A DNA stretch of 64,000 nt. Source: UBA7672 sp041398245 (GTDB lineage Bacteria > Pseudomonadota > Alphaproteobacteria > Caulobacterales > Hyphomonadaceae). The stretch lies in NCBI GenBank assembly GCA_041398245.1, contig JAWKVC010000001.1:62001-126000 (forward strand), written 5' to 3'. The notes below the pieces were generated by a model. The model had not been told where the DNA came from, did not search any database, and worked only from the letters and a program-made list of their open reading frames with translations. Positions 1-7,478 of the stretch are shown one piece after another. Within the stretch, counting starts at the first letter, position 1, and the number at the start of each line of letters is the position of its first letter. The translations under genes were made by a program, and so were the position numbers.

Positions 1-507
1 GGCGCCGAGACTCACCGGCTTGCGGAACACCGTCGCAGAGGTCTGCCGCACGGTCGCGATCTGGCGCATGGGCGAGGCCGCCATCAGGCGCTGTTCGATC
101 AGCCGGTCCAGCTCCGGCGGCGCCACATAGCCACCCTGCGCCTCCGTGCCGACATTGATGGATTTGAGGTCCAGCCGCGCAACGCCGCTGTCATCACCCT
201 TGCGCAGGTAAGCGCCCCAGGCCGATTTGTGTTCGGGATCTGTGCGTCGTGGATCCTCGCCGATCGCCGGGCGCGCCTGTTCCAGCGATAGACGCTCCAA
301 CGCCGTGCGTTGCCGGTCCAGCGTCGCCTCGATCCGCTTCAGCTTGGCGTCGAGCAGTGGGTCGGCGGAGCCGCGCTTCTCAAGCTCGTCTATCCGCATG
401 TCGTTGGCGGCCTTCAGCGCCTCGAACGCCGCCATCATCTCGGCCGTCGCCGCGCGCATATCATCGCCCGCGCCGGCGGGCGCGTTCATCTTGGTCTCGA
501 TCTTCAT
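1..507 (-). CDS. HK97-type major capsid protein (GTA-like), 3' part outside the window
   Basis: Partial gene: 169 codons are visible from the ATG at 507 and the frame runs off the left edge. The first ~100 residues are a charged helical segment (the scaffold-like delta region of HK97 capsids). It is followed by a segment reading YVAPPELD and then RQTSATVFRKPVSLGA, typical of the start of the folded capsid domain in HK97/GTA gp5 proteins. It lies downstream of portal and prohead protease genes on the same strand, the order of GTA and HK97 head clusters, although a foreign gene separates it from the protease. The role would be to build the head shell after the protease removes the delta region. 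Phage versus GTA origin cannot be decided from this fragment. Confidence 0.85.
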   Translation of the reverse strand, partial: MKIETKMNAPAGAGDDMRAATAEMMAAFEALKAANDMRIDELEKRGSADPLLDAKLKRIEATLDRQRTALERLSLEQARPAIGEDPRRTDPEHKSAWGAYLRKGDDSGVARLDLKSINVGTEAQGGYVAPPELDRLIEQRLMAASPMRQIATVRQTSATVFRKPVSLGA

Positions 508-575
508 GTCTTTCCCTTGTTGCTTCGCGTCAGTCAGTCATCGGCGCAGCGAAGCCTGTCGCGCCGTCGCAAACG

Positions 576-603
576 AAAAGGGCGCGGCCCTGCGGCCGCG
601 CCC
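576..603 (-). terminator. Rho-independent terminator after the secreted protein gene
   Basis: A perfect 10-bp inverted repeat (arms 580-589 and 594-603, 4-base loop) is followed on the minus strand by a short T run at 576-579. It sits just past the stop of the 630-1694 gene. It would end that transcript before the capsid gene, so the capsid probably needs its own promoter. Confidence 0.7.
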
Positions 604-629
604 TCAAAGTCCCGTCCCTCCAAAAAGGT

Positions 630-1694
630 CTAGTGGCTGCCTTCGCCGCCTTGGTCATCGCGCGACAGCACAAGGCCCGCCGCGATGCCCGGGCCCATGC
701 CCGGCACCTTGCCTTCGCTTTCCAGCTGCCGCGCGCCGCCGAGAATGCCCGGCATGGCGTGGTTGCCTTCATGGCAGGCGTATTCGTACAGCGGCTCGGC
801 AGTGTTGAGCGCCATCTCGCCCTTCCAGACCTGGCTGTAGAGATCCGGATCCTCGACCTCGAATTGGTAGAGAATCTGGTGGTCATCCCACCGCGTGAAC
901 CGCTCGGTCAGCTTGCCGTTCTGGGTGATCATGCCGCGCTGGCTCGGATGCACATTGGTGGTCTCGACCACCAGCGTATTGCCTTCATACCAGCCGACCG
1001 AGTCGCCACCCCATTTCGGGATCGGGCTGTGCTCCACCGCCGACGGGCCGGCCACGATCGGGATGTTGCGCACATCGTGGTTCATCTCCACGAGGATCAT
1101 CACCGCGCCCGGCGTCTGCACGAACTGGAACGTGTTGTTGTACATGCCGTTCATCATCACCGGCCCATAGGAGCCGGAGAAGCTCAGCACGCAGCGCTCG
1201 GCCATCGGCCGCGTTTCGGGTCCGTCGAAGTTGGTGATCGCATAGCCGCCGCGGCTCGCAGCGCCCGGCTTGTACGGGACGCGTCCCGTGGCCGGCTCGG
1301 TGATCCAGGACGACCGCAGCTCGCCCTTCACCGTCGCCACCTTCGTGCCGGGATCGATCCAGAACGCGTTATAGCCGCGGTCCGCATTGCGGTCCTCGAG
1401 GATCTTCGTGTTGTTCGGATCTTCGCCGTTGGTCGCCTGATCCTGCTTGCTCAGCACAACGAGAACGTTGCCGTTGACCATGCGGTCCGCCTCGGCCTCG
1501 GAGAGCACCAGCTTGTCGACGCCGCGGGGGCGCTGAAGACTGGTGATCGAGGTATTGTTCCAGAACCCCTGCAGGTCCGGAGCGCCCCAGGTCGTCTTGG
1601 GCGATTCATATCCCGGAGCCTGCGCATGCGCGGCGCCTGCCGTCGCAACAGCAACGGCGCAAAGCGCGGTCGCGGCCCGAAGCCAATGTCTCAT
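630..1694 (-). CDS. Secreted hypothetical protein inserted between GTA protease and capsid genes
   Basis: A 354-aa protein. ATG 1694 is chosen because GGAGG lies 5 bases upstream; the longer frame to 1709 adds five residues without a better site. An N-terminal signal peptide ends near AHAQA, so the protein is probably periplasmic. The mature part carries WGAPDLQGFWNN near the start, an ERC motif in the middle and YACHEGNHAM near the end. This pattern is found in a widespread family of uncharacterised exported bacterial proteins with no assigned function. Nothing in it looks like a phage protein. It has its own terminator and separates the capsid gene from the protease gene, so it looks like cargo inserted into the cluster. 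Function unknown. Confidence 0.85.
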   Translation of the reverse strand: MRHWLRAATALCAVAVATAGAAHAQAPGYESPKTTWGAPDLQGFWNNTSITSLQRPRGVDKLVLSEAEADRMVNGNVLVVLSKQDQATNGEDPNNTKILEDRNADRGYNAFWIDPGTKVATVKGELRSSWITEPATGRVPYKPGAASRGGYAITNFDGPETRPMAERCVLSFSGSYGPVMMNGMYNNTFQFVQTPGAVMILVEMNHDVRNIPIVAGPSAVEHSPIPKWGGDSVGWYEGNTLVVETTNVHPSQRGMITQNGKLTERFTRWDDHQILYQFEVEDPDLYSQVWKGEMALNTAEPLYEYACHEGNHAMPGILGGARQLESEGKVPGMGPGIAAGLVLSRDDQGGEGSH

Positions 1695-1791
1695 AAAATC
1701 CTCCTGCACCTGTGCCGCTTGCCGATGGCTCCGGCCTTCTTGGGGCGGATGCTACTCCCGGGTTACCCGAACGGAAAGGCTTGACCCTGCG

Positions 1792-2238
1792 TCAGGCTGC
1801 TCGCTTGCCCAGAAGCGCAGCGTTGCCGCCAACCACCATAAACCGGGCGCTTTCCAGCATCGGGGCCGCCACCAGCGAAACCTCGCGCAGATCAATTTCC
1901 CGTAGCTCCCGCCCGCTTCCCACGCGCGGCGACCAGTCCCGTGCGATGAATCCGATCGACAGCCCGCCGAGTCGGCCCGTGCGGATCTGCTCAAGGGCTG
2001 CGCTTCCGGCGAGCGTTTCGCCCGTCACGAAACCCCGAACGAACAGCCCGCGTCCATCTTCGGTCATCCGCGTCCACCGGCCCGCGACGCCCTGGCCAGT
2101 GTGGTTCAGCAGCATGCTGACGCCCCGGCCCGTCGCCAGCGACCGGGCGAAGGCGCCCGCGCGAACGACATCGCCGGCAAGGTCCTCAACCCCGAACAGC
2201 GAGGCGTATCCTTCAATCACCAGCGGTTGCGCGCTCAT
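1792..2238 (-). CDS. HK97 family prohead protease (GTA gp4-like)
   Basis: A 148-aa protein with the start set at ATG 2238, where GGAGG lies 7 bases upstream; an ATG two codons earlier is too close to that site. It begins SAQPLVIEGYASLFG and has LLNHTGQ (the likely catalytic His) and GGLSIGF (the likely nucleophile Ser), the hallmarks of the U35 herpesvirus-like assembly proteases of HK97 phages and GTAs. The length fits the shorter GTA form. It should cleave the capsid delta region during head maturation. It lies between portal and capsid genes, as expected, but intruding genes sit on both sides. Confidence 0.88.
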   Translation of the reverse strand: MSAQPLVIEGYASLFGVEDLAGDVVRAGAFARSLATGRGVSMLLNHTGQGVAGRWTRMTEDGRGLFVRGFVTGETLAGSAALEQIRTGRLGGLSIGFIARDWSPRVGSGRELREIDLREVSLVAAPMLESARFMVVGGNAALLGKRAA

Positions 2239-2319
2239 GATCATGCCTCCCCAGCCTGTTTTCGAAGGCGTAACGATCGCGGCTCCGTCGATCGCGGCCA
2301 GCCACCTCGCGACGCCCAT

Positions 2320-2538
2320 CTAGCGGTCCAGCTTCTGCTCGATCCGTGTCAGCTGCGCGCCCGCACTCTCAAGTTGAGCCTCCAGCCGTGCGATCCGTTC
2401 GGTTACGCCGATCAGCCCCGCGACACGGAGTTCAACATCGCTGAGACGTTCCGTTGTCGCCCCGGCCCACGCAAACACGCTCGCCGATTGCACCGCCAGC
2501 GCAAGGATCAGTGCGAGTGTAATTTTCTTGTCGATCAT
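2320..2538 (-). CDS. Small membrane protein with coiled-coil tail, in GTA cluster
   Basis: A 72-aa protein. ATG 2538 is preceded by AAAGGA at good spacing; upstream in-frame codons overlap the divergent DUF262-like gene and are not needed. One N-terminal hydrophobic helix (roughly residues 6-25) is followed by a leucine-heptad region rich in Glu and Arg that ends in IEQKLDR, probably a coiled coil. Comparable one-helix proteins occur in the small accessory gene slots of phage and GTA head clusters, but I do not recognise a named family. It ends 81 bases before the protease start and is probably co-transcribed with it. Confidence 0.65.
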   Translation of the reverse strand: MIDKKITLALILALAVQSASVFAWAGATTERLSDVELRVAGLIGVTERIARLEAQLESAGAQLTRIEQKLDR

Positions 2539-2605
2539 CCCGACGTCCTTTGCTATGAGACCTTCATCCCGGGCTGGGCGGCGCGCGTTCGGGAGACTCC
2601 CTGGA

Positions 2606-3277
2606 ATGAAGCGGGCGAATGTCGTCACCATACGCAGTCTGTTTTCGGGCAGCTGTCGCTTGAGATGTGCATCTTCGCCGCGCGGCTTCCACTGGCAGCC
2701 GCCTCAGGTCGCCCAGCTTCTTGTCGACCTCGAAACGACTGCGCGCGACTGCCTCGACGAAGAAGACGTCCCGGAGGAACGGCTCTATCTCGGCGTCATC
2801 ACCGCGAGCCGCCCGAAATCAGGCGTCTCCACGCTGCACGACGGTCGTCAACGCCTCACCGTCCTGACCATGTTCCTGGCGTTCGCCCGCGACCGTCTGC
2901 CGACGAACCGCGAGCGAAACCAGATCGACCGCATCCTTGTCCGGCGCACCTTCGGGCGCGCGCCCGAACCGCGTCTTCGGCTTTCGCCGGAAGACCACGC
3001 CTGGCTTGCCCATTTTGTCCTGCCGCCCGGCGCCACAAAGCGCCTGCCGCCAACCGCTCCCCTGGGGTCGCCAAGGGAGCTGCTGCTGGCCGCGCGCTTC
3101 ATGGAGCACGCCTTCGCGAACTACAGCCTCGATGAACTCCGCAGCATCGTGGACTTCCTGCTGCATCACACCGCGGTCGTGTGCTCGGTTGGCGACTACG
3201 TCGCTCCGCCGCCGCGCCCGATGCTGGCAGCCCCGCGCGAAGCTACGCCCGCCTCCTACTCCATCGCCGCTGAGTGA
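2606..3277 (+). CDS. Short DUF262-like protein (ParB/GmrS-type fold) on the opposite strand inside the GTA cluster
   Basis: A 223-aa protein. Start at ATG 2606 (GGGAG upstream); similarity to DUF262 begins almost at once. Matching DUF262 hallmarks are TIRSLFSG, FHWQPPQVAQLLVDL, the strand LYLGVI, and the signature DGRQRLTVLTMFLAFA at residues 79-94. The usual signature is DGQQRLTTL, so the first Gln is Arg here. DUF262 is the N-terminal domain of GmrSD-type modification-dependent nucleases and related defence proteins; the usual C-terminal DUF1524 HNH domain is absent. Downstream by 4 bases is a 33-aa membrane peptide gene. It is oriented against the surrounding GTA genes and is probably an insertion. 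Activity is uncertain because of the changed signature and the missing nuclease domain. Confidence 0.65.
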   Translation: MKRANVVTIRSLFSGSCRLRCASSPRGFHWQPPQVAQLLVDLETTARDCLDEEDVPEERLYLGVITASRPKSGVSTLHDGRQRLTVLTMFLAFARDRLPTNRERNQIDRILVRRTFGRAPEPRLRLSPEDHAWLAHFVLPPGATKRLPPTAPLGSPRELLLAARFMEHAFANYSLDELRSIVDFLLHHTAVVCSVGDYVAPPPRPMLAAPREATPASYSIAAE

Positions 3278-3281
3278 TCCC

Positions 3282-3383
3282 ATGGCCGATGTATCGAGCA
3301 AGGCGGCATCGCCGCGAGTCGTCATGCGGATTGTGGTGGCGGTCGCCGTCATCGGGCTGATGTGTCTCTCAGCCCTTGTCTGA
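3282..3383 (+). CDS. 33-aa single-helix membrane microprotein
   Basis: ATG 3282 lies 4 bases after the stop of the DUF262-like gene, so the two are likely co-translated. The peptide has a short polar N-terminus (MADVSSKAASPR) and one hydrophobic helix, RIVVAVAVIGLMCLSALV. The helix closely matches the 21-aa peptide at 58306-58371 and the signal peptide of the gene at 58372, in protein and in codon order. Function unknown; it could be a small membrane protein or a detached signal sequence. Confidence 0.5.
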   Translation: MADVSSKAASPRVVMRIVVAVAVIGLMCLSALV

Positions 3384-3389
3384 CGGCGG

Positions 3390-3572
3390 CTATTTCTTGT
3401 CCGGCGCGAAGACCGCCGCCAGACCCAGAATGGCGACAAAGGTCTTGTAGATCGCGTCGAGCTGCTCCGGTGCGATCAGCACGCCGCCCGTCGCCGCCAG
3501 CGCCGCCACGCCGCGCCAGGTCGAGAATTCGCGCAGCCGCGCGAGCACATAGTCGATGATTGCAGACCCCAT
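3390..3572 (-). CDS. Small holin-like membrane protein of the GTA cluster
   Basis: A 60-aa protein directly downstream of the portal gene on the same strand. It has an amphipathic N-terminus (MGSAIIDYVLARLREFSTWR), a hydrophobic segment around ALAATGGVLI, then PEQLDAIYKTFVAILGLAAVFAPDKK. This layout, with two short hydrophobic segments and a C-terminal PDKK-type tail, resembles small phage holin-like proteins; that is an inference from shape. It sits in the gene slot called g3.5 in Rhodobacter-type GTAs. Confidence 0.65.
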   Translation of the reverse strand: MGSAIIDYVLARLREFSTWRGVAALAATGGVLIAPEQLDAIYKTFVAILGLAAVFAPDKK

Positions 3573-3596
3573 TCCGGTTTCCCTTGCTGTAAAATG

Positions 3597-3624
3597 AAGA
3601 GGGCGACCCGCTGCCGGATCGCCC
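3597..3624 (-). terminator. Possible terminator after the portal gene
   Basis: An imperfect inverted repeat with arms GGGCGA and TCGCCC at 3601-3624 lies just past the portal stop. On the minus strand it is followed by a T-rich run (TCTTCATTTT). The stem is interrupted, so this is a weak call. Confidence 0.35.
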
Positions 3625-3652
3625 GCCTTGCCGCTCCTGCCGCAACCGGCCT

Positions 3653-4747
3653 TCAGCCGATCCCGGCAAGCCGCCGTTTTTCCTCAGTGGTGAGGAAGCT
3701 CGCCGCCTCGATGCGTTGCCATTGCGCGGCGCGCTCTTCCTGGAACGCGGGCACGCCTTCAAGGTCGGGAACAAGACCGCCGCCGACCCTCTCGCCCAGC
3801 CAGCCCGAGATCGCCCGCGCGGCGCGGTTCACCAGCGGCAGGATGGTCAACCGCCAGAAGGCGGCGTTGGCTTCGCGATAGTTGGCGTAGGTCGCATCCC
3901 CCGGAATGCCGAGCAGCATCGGCGGCACGCCGAACGCCAACGCAATCTCCCGCGCAGACATGTTGCGCATCTCGCTGAAGTCCATGTCCGCTGGCGACAG
4001 GCTCATCGGCTTCCACTCAAGCCCGCCTGTCAGCAGCATCGGCCGTCCTGCATTCCCTGCACCCTGATAGAGGCGCGCGAGATCCTCACGCAATTCGCCG
4101 AGTTGCTCGTCCGTCAGCCCCTGTGCGCCAGCATAGATCAGCGCCCCGCTCGGCCGCGCCGCGTTGTCGATCAGCGCCTTGGACCAGGCTCCGCTCGCAT
4201 TGTGCAGATCCACCGCGCGGGCGGCCGCCTCCAGCGGCGAATGTCCCTGATAGTCATCGACCGGATTGAACATCCGCATGTGCAGGACCGGGAGGAAGCC
4301 GTCAGCCTCGCGCAGGATCCTGCGAACGTCGCTGCCGACGCGATGCTCCCAGCCGATGGGCCAGCCCCGCGCGCCTTTCAGGACCTTTATCCTGTCAGGC
4401 CGCAGCACGTGAAGCTCGCGCACCTCGCCATCAATCGCGACGGCCTCGAGAAACGTGTCGCCGGAAACCGACAGATGCGCGTAGAGGCCTTCCAGAAGGT
4501 CCGGCCCGCCTTGTGCGCTGTTCGGGCGCGCAATCAGCCGCGCCAGTGCATCATCATCAGCGTCCGCCTTGAACCCGACGCTGGCCGCCGCCTCGGACAC
4601 CATGCGCACGCACCGATATGCGACCACATTGCGCTCGAAGCCCTCGCGCGCCATCGCGCCCGCGCCAGACCAGCGCGCCGTCCGCAGATCGGACACGGCG
4701 ACAAGCGGCGCGGAGGATTTCCGCTCGCGCCGTCGAAACAATTTCAT
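3653..4747 (-). CDS. HK97 family phage/GTA portal protein
   Basis: A 364-aa protein. Start at ATG 4747 (MKLFRRRE) with GGGA 8 bases upstream. Portal hallmarks include ARPSGALIYAGAQGLTDEQ in the centre, the PMSLSPADMDF loop, and FGVPPMLLGIPGDATYANYREA, the standard HK97-portal signature followed by the helical crown region. The portal forms the dodecameric ring at one vertex through which DNA is packaged. It is the most upstream head gene here. The terminase expected immediately 5' is missing, because 4748-5111 holds no such frame. This suggests a relocated or lost packaging motor, or a degraded cluster. Confidence 0.92.
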   Translation of the reverse strand: MKLFRRRERKSSAPLVAVSDLRTARWSGAGAMAREGFERNVVAYRCVRMVSEAAASVGFKADADDDALARLIARPNSAQGGPDLLEGLYAHLSVSGDTFLEAVAIDGEVRELHVLRPDRIKVLKGARGWPIGWEHRVGSDVRRILREADGFLPVLHMRMFNPVDDYQGHSPLEAAARAVDLHNASGAWSKALIDNAARPSGALIYAGAQGLTDEQLGELREDLARLYQGAGNAGRPMLLTGGLEWKPMSLSPADMDFSEMRNMSAREIALAFGVPPMLLGIPGDATYANYREANAAFWRLTILPLVNRAARAISGWLGERVGGGLVPDLEGVPAFQEERAAQWQRIEAASFLTTEEKRRLAGIG

Positions 4748-5111
4748 CGGCCACATCCCGTGGACGCCATCTCGCGCGGCGCTAACGCCGGCGCATCGCC
4801 CGAAGCGATGTGCGATCTGGCGGGTTGAAAGAAGACGGTCGCCAAGCAGGCCGCCAGGGTCCCGCCCTGATCAGCTCCAATGTGTGGGCCTTCGACCTCG
4901 CGCCGGCCCACTTGTCGACCTTGGCGCACTATAGCCCGGCCCGAAGCCCGGCTGGTCCGGCAATGAGAAGCCCCACAATTATGGTTGCCAAGGGCCTGTT
5001 TCCTTGGGCCAAACTTTCCGGCTCTCCTACGGATTTGCACAAGCAGTCTCGGGCATAATGGCGTCTGCTTGCGCTGTTGCTGGCCAGCGAACACAGCCCA
5101 TGGAGACCGGC
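4748..5111. other. Spacer upstream of the portal gene, no supported gene
   Basis: This 364-base stretch sits where GTA and phage clusters normally carry the large terminase. Only overlapping shadow frames are present, none with a family match or a good ribosome site. A CATAAT hexamer at 5054-5059 may be a -10 element for the gene at 5112; I see no convincing -35 at normal spacing. Confidence 0.5.
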
Positions 5112-5336
5112 ATGGCCGTTGATGCAGTTGCCTCCCGTGTTGAAGCTGCGGATCGCCGCGAAGCTGCGCGCGATGCCGCCCACGTCTACGCCATGAGCCG
5201 CGCGGATGCCCGCCGCGATCAGCGCGTCGAGGAGGCCAGGGCTTCCGCGGCCGCGCGTCCAACGCCGGCCGAGCGCGCAGCAGAAGCGCCGCCCCGGCCC
5301 GAGGGCACGGCGCGCATCATCGACATTCTTGCCTGA
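5112..5336 (+). CDS. Small alanine-rich protein ending IIDILA
   Basis: A 74-aa protein. ATG 5112 is chosen over ATG 5100 because GGAG (5102-5105) lies 6 bases upstream. The N-terminal two thirds is a charged helix rich in Ala, Arg and Glu; a Pro-rich linker then leads to a hydrophobic C-terminal tip, RIIDILA. The protein at 6318-6599 has the same plan: EEARASAAA is matched by EEAARASAAA, and the tip by HLVDIQA. I infer that they are paralogues. No known family or function is recognised. The layout, a soluble helix plus an exposed hydrophobic tail, would fit a binding peptide for a partner protein. Confidence 0.6.
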   Translation: MAVDAVASRVEAADRREAARDAAHVYAMSRADARRDQRVEEARASAAARPTPAERAAEAPPRPEGTARIIDILA

Positions 5337-5366
5337 GCTGCCCTCAGCGCACCGGCTGAATGCGAT

Positions 5367-5385
5367 GGTTAGCGCGCCGCTAACC
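5367..5385. repeat. 19-bp perfect palindrome
   Basis: GGTTAGCG-CGC-CGCTAACC lies 31 bases after the stop at 5336 and before the small ORF at 5480. There is no T run, so it is not a standard terminator. It could be an operator for the downstream gene or a transcript-end hairpin. Confidence 0.45.
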
Positions 5386-5479
5386 CTGCCGCATCACTTC
5401 CAAAGCCGCGTCATACGCCGCCTTCATCACGATCTGGCATGATCCTCGTTGGCTGTATCAGAGCCGATGGTCTGGAAAC

Positions 5480-5677
5480 ATGTCGCTCGACGTCCAGTAC
5501 ATTCGCGACACCGCCGCCGTCACACCATTGATGGTGCGCGAGCACGCAGTCTTTCTTGAGGCGCAGCGCTCTGACCGCCGCGTCCACAAAGCGCGTGGAA
5601 TCGCCGACCAGCTCCAACGCAACCAGAAGCCGGCCAAGGGCGGCCTTCAGGGCCTTGTCGATGATCTGAAAGTCTAG
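5480..5677 (+). CDS. Small hypothetical protein
   Basis: A 65-aa frame from ATG 5480 with GGAAAC just upstream. It is hydrophilic, with mixed charge and no membrane segment (for example RGIADQLQRNQKPAKGGLQG). It converges on the VOC gene and the stop codons overlap by 4 bases. I recognise no family, and an opposite-strand frame covers part of it, so the call rests mainly on spacing and composition. Confidence 0.35.
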   Translation: MSLDVQYIRDTAAVTPLMVREHAVFLEAQRSDRRVHKARGIADQLQRNQKPAKGGLQGLVDDLKV

Positions 5678-6045
5678 CGCCGCGCGGGTTGTCGTGTGGC
5701 GATCTGCCAGACATTGCCCCAGCTGTCCCTGACGGTAGCACGTCTGTCGCCGTAGCGCGTGTCGAAGGGTTTCTCGACAGATCGGGCGCCGGACGCGAGA
5801 GCCTTCCGATAGGTCTTGTCGGCATCTTCGACATAGACGTAGAGCACAGCGCAGGCGGTGTCGCGCTCATCGTCCGAGCTTACCATTACGATGCTGTCGC
5901 CGATGCGCATTTCCATGGGCCGTCCAGCCTGCGCCCGTCCCGTGGCGCCGAACACGCTACGCATGAACGCAGCCAACCCCCTCACATCTTCCGTGAAGAT
6001 ACGCGGCGTTACAGTACGCCATCCATCGGGTTGAAAGCTGCCCAA
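5674..6045 (-). CDS. VOC (glyoxalase/dioxygenase superfamily) protein
   Basis: A 123-aa protein with a two-module VOC fold. The first beta-alpha-beta unit is TPRIFTEDVRGLAAFMRSVFGATG; the second contains LYVYVEDADKTYRKALASGA and ends DSWGNVWQIATR. It resembles the PhnB/YdeM-like glyoxalase group. Metal-binding positions cannot be assigned confidently. The substrate is unknown. It stands alone on this strand between two plus-strand small-protein genes. Confidence 0.8.
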   Translation of the reverse strand: MGSFQPDGWRTVTPRIFTEDVRGLAAFMRSVFGATGRAQAGRPMEMRIGDSIVMVSSDDERDTACAVLYVYVEDADKTYRKALASGARSVEKPFDTRYGDRRATVRDSWGNVWQIATRQPARR

Positions 6046-6285
6046 GGTTCCACCCCCTTATTGTTTTTTGCCACCCTGTCACACCCGGATCGGAACCGCA
6101 AAGACGCGTGTCGCTCACAGTCGCGCCAGCGAACACGCGACGGCTGCGCAACGATTTCGAAGATCCCGCAAACAGGCTTGCCCGGAAATCGTGCATGCGC
6201 TCGCACTTTGTTAACAGATAGCCGCTAGGCTTTAATTCTAGGCTCAGCAGAATTCCCTCATCCAGTTTACCGTGGATTCACCGCA

Positions 6286-6302
6286 CCGGCACATAATGCC
6301 GG
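6286..6302. promoter_or_regulatory. Inverted repeat around a CATAAT box upstream of the 6318 gene
   Basis: CCGGCA-CATAA-TGCCGG, a perfect 6-bp inverted repeat, ends 15 bases before ATG 6318 and overlaps a CATAAT hexamer. A CATAAT also occurs upstream of the paralogous gene at 5112. It may be a promoter element under an operator. No experimental analogue is known to me. Confidence 0.3.
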
Positions 6303-6317
6303 GTGTTGGAGTGAGTC

Positions 6318-6599
6318 ATGAGCGCCGGTGGAACAGGCGCGATCGGTCCGGTGTCGGTCCGGTACGCCGCGCAGATAAGGGAACTTCTACACGCGCAAGC
6401 GTTGCAACGCATGGCTGCGGCCGAAGAAGCTGCGCGCGCGTCTGCCGCCGCCGAACGCACCGAGCAAGCCAGGCCAGCCGAGCCCGTCGAGAAGCCAAAG
6501 GCCGACGCGGCGCCTGCTCCGGCGAAGCCCGACCAGCAGCCGGCCGAGACAACCGAAACGCCCGCCCCCGCCGGTCATCTGGTCGATATCCAGGCCTAG
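6318..6599 (+). CDS. Small alanine/proline-rich protein ending LVDIQA
   Basis: A 93-aa protein. ATG 6318 has GGAG at 6 bases, the same spacing as the gene at 5112. It consists of a helix (YAAQIRELLHAQALQRMAAAEEAARASAAA), a long Pro/Ala/Glu linker, and a hydrophobic C-terminal tip, HLVDIQA. It is probably a diverged paralogue of the protein at 5112-5336. Its stop overlaps the end of a convergent VOC gene by 4 bases. Function unknown. Confidence 0.65.
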   Translation: MSAGGTGAIGPVSVRYAAQIRELLHAQALQRMAAAEEAARASAAAERTEQARPAEPVEKPKADAAPAPAKPDQQPAETTETPAPAGHLVDIQA

Positions 6600-6973
6600 C
6601 CTAACCGCTTCATCGCGCAGATCTTGTTGCCATCCGGATCGCGGAGATAGGCAAGATACAGCTCCATGGTCGCGCCCTTGCGCACGCCCGGCGGCTCCTC
6701 GATCGCCGTACCGCCATTCGCAAGACCTGCTGCATGCCATGCGTCGGCCTGCTCCGTCGTCTCGCAGGCAAAGCCGATCGTGCCGCCATTGGCGAAGGTG
6801 CAGGGCTCGCCATTGATCGGAATGCTGACGCCGAACGTGCCCGTCTTGGTGCGCCAGAATACGCGGTGCCTGTCGACAAACCCCGGCTTCACACCCAGAG
6901 CGCCCAGCACGGCGTCGTAGAATTTCCTCGACCGTTCCAGGTCATTCGTCCCCACCATAATGTGCGAAAACAT
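6596..6973 (-). CDS. VOC family protein
   Basis: A 125-aa protein beginning MFSHIMVGTNDLERSRKFYD, the standard N-terminal VOC signature. The second half is TIGFACETTEQADAWHAAGLANGG, ending LRDPDGNKICAMKR. This is the common glyoxalase-like family often annotated as lactoylglutathione-lyase related. It belongs to a different VOC subgroup from the gene at 5674-6045, so the two are not recent duplicates. The substrate is unknown. Confidence 0.85.
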   Translation of the reverse strand: MFSHIMVGTNDLERSRKFYDAVLGALGVKPGFVDRHRVFWRTKTGTFGVSIPINGEPCTFANGGTIGFACETTEQADAWHAAGLANGGTAIEEPPGVRKGATMELYLAYLRDPDGNKICAMKRLG

Positions 6974-7121
6974 CGGGTCCTCCAGCTCGGGCGCATCACG
7001 GGCGAGCGCCGCACACCCGCAGATGCTTCACTTGTTCGCCGCTGGCAATCCTCCCCCACGTCGGCCAGTTGACCGGAACGCCGCCGCCCGGCCACTGTGC
7101 CGGGAATCGGAGGCGGGCCCC

Positions 7122-7478
7122 ATGCTGATGACAATCCTGAAGGCGGTTGGAACCGTCGTCGTCGTCATCGTCATTTCGGAGATCCAGAAGCGCTCGAATG
7201 CGCTGGCTGCAGCCATCGCCGCCTTGCCGCTCATGACCATGCTGGTCGTGTTCAACCTCGCAACCGACGCAAAGGCCGGTCCAGCGCAAGCGACCCACTT
7301 CGCAAACGCCACCTTCCTGTTGTTCTTCCCCGGCCTCACCTTCTTCATCCTTCTGCCGGTCGGGCAGAAACTGGGTCTCACCTTCTGGTGGTCTTTCGGC
7401 GCCGCCGTGGGCGCGACGTTCGTGGTCACGATCGCGGCGATTGCGCTGATGCGCCATTTCGGCTTGAAGATCGACTGA
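7122..7478 (+). CDS. DUF3147/GlpM-like membrane protein
   Basis: A 118-aa integral membrane protein with about four helices. ATG 7122 is preceded by GGAGGC at 7 bases; upstream codons of the open frame are GC-rich and overlap the divergent VOC gene. VISEIQKRSNALAAAIAALPLMTML matches the conserved N-terminal region of DUF3147 proteins, which occur near GlpM-like sequences; their role is unclear. Its stop overlaps the next start (TGATG), so the two genes are translationally coupled. Confidence 0.75.
   Translation: MLMTILKAVGTVVVVIVISEIQKRSNALAAAIAALPLMTMLVVFNLATDAKAGPAQATHFANATFLLFFPGLTFFILLPVGQKLGLTFWWSFGAAVGATFVVTIAAIALMRHFGLKID

Noticed and set aside
249..1784. Long plus-strand frame opposite the secreted protein gene
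   Set aside because: It is the mirror of the capsid and secreted-protein frames, with Arg/His/Pro-rich composition and no family match. GC-rich genomes produce such antisense frames routinely.
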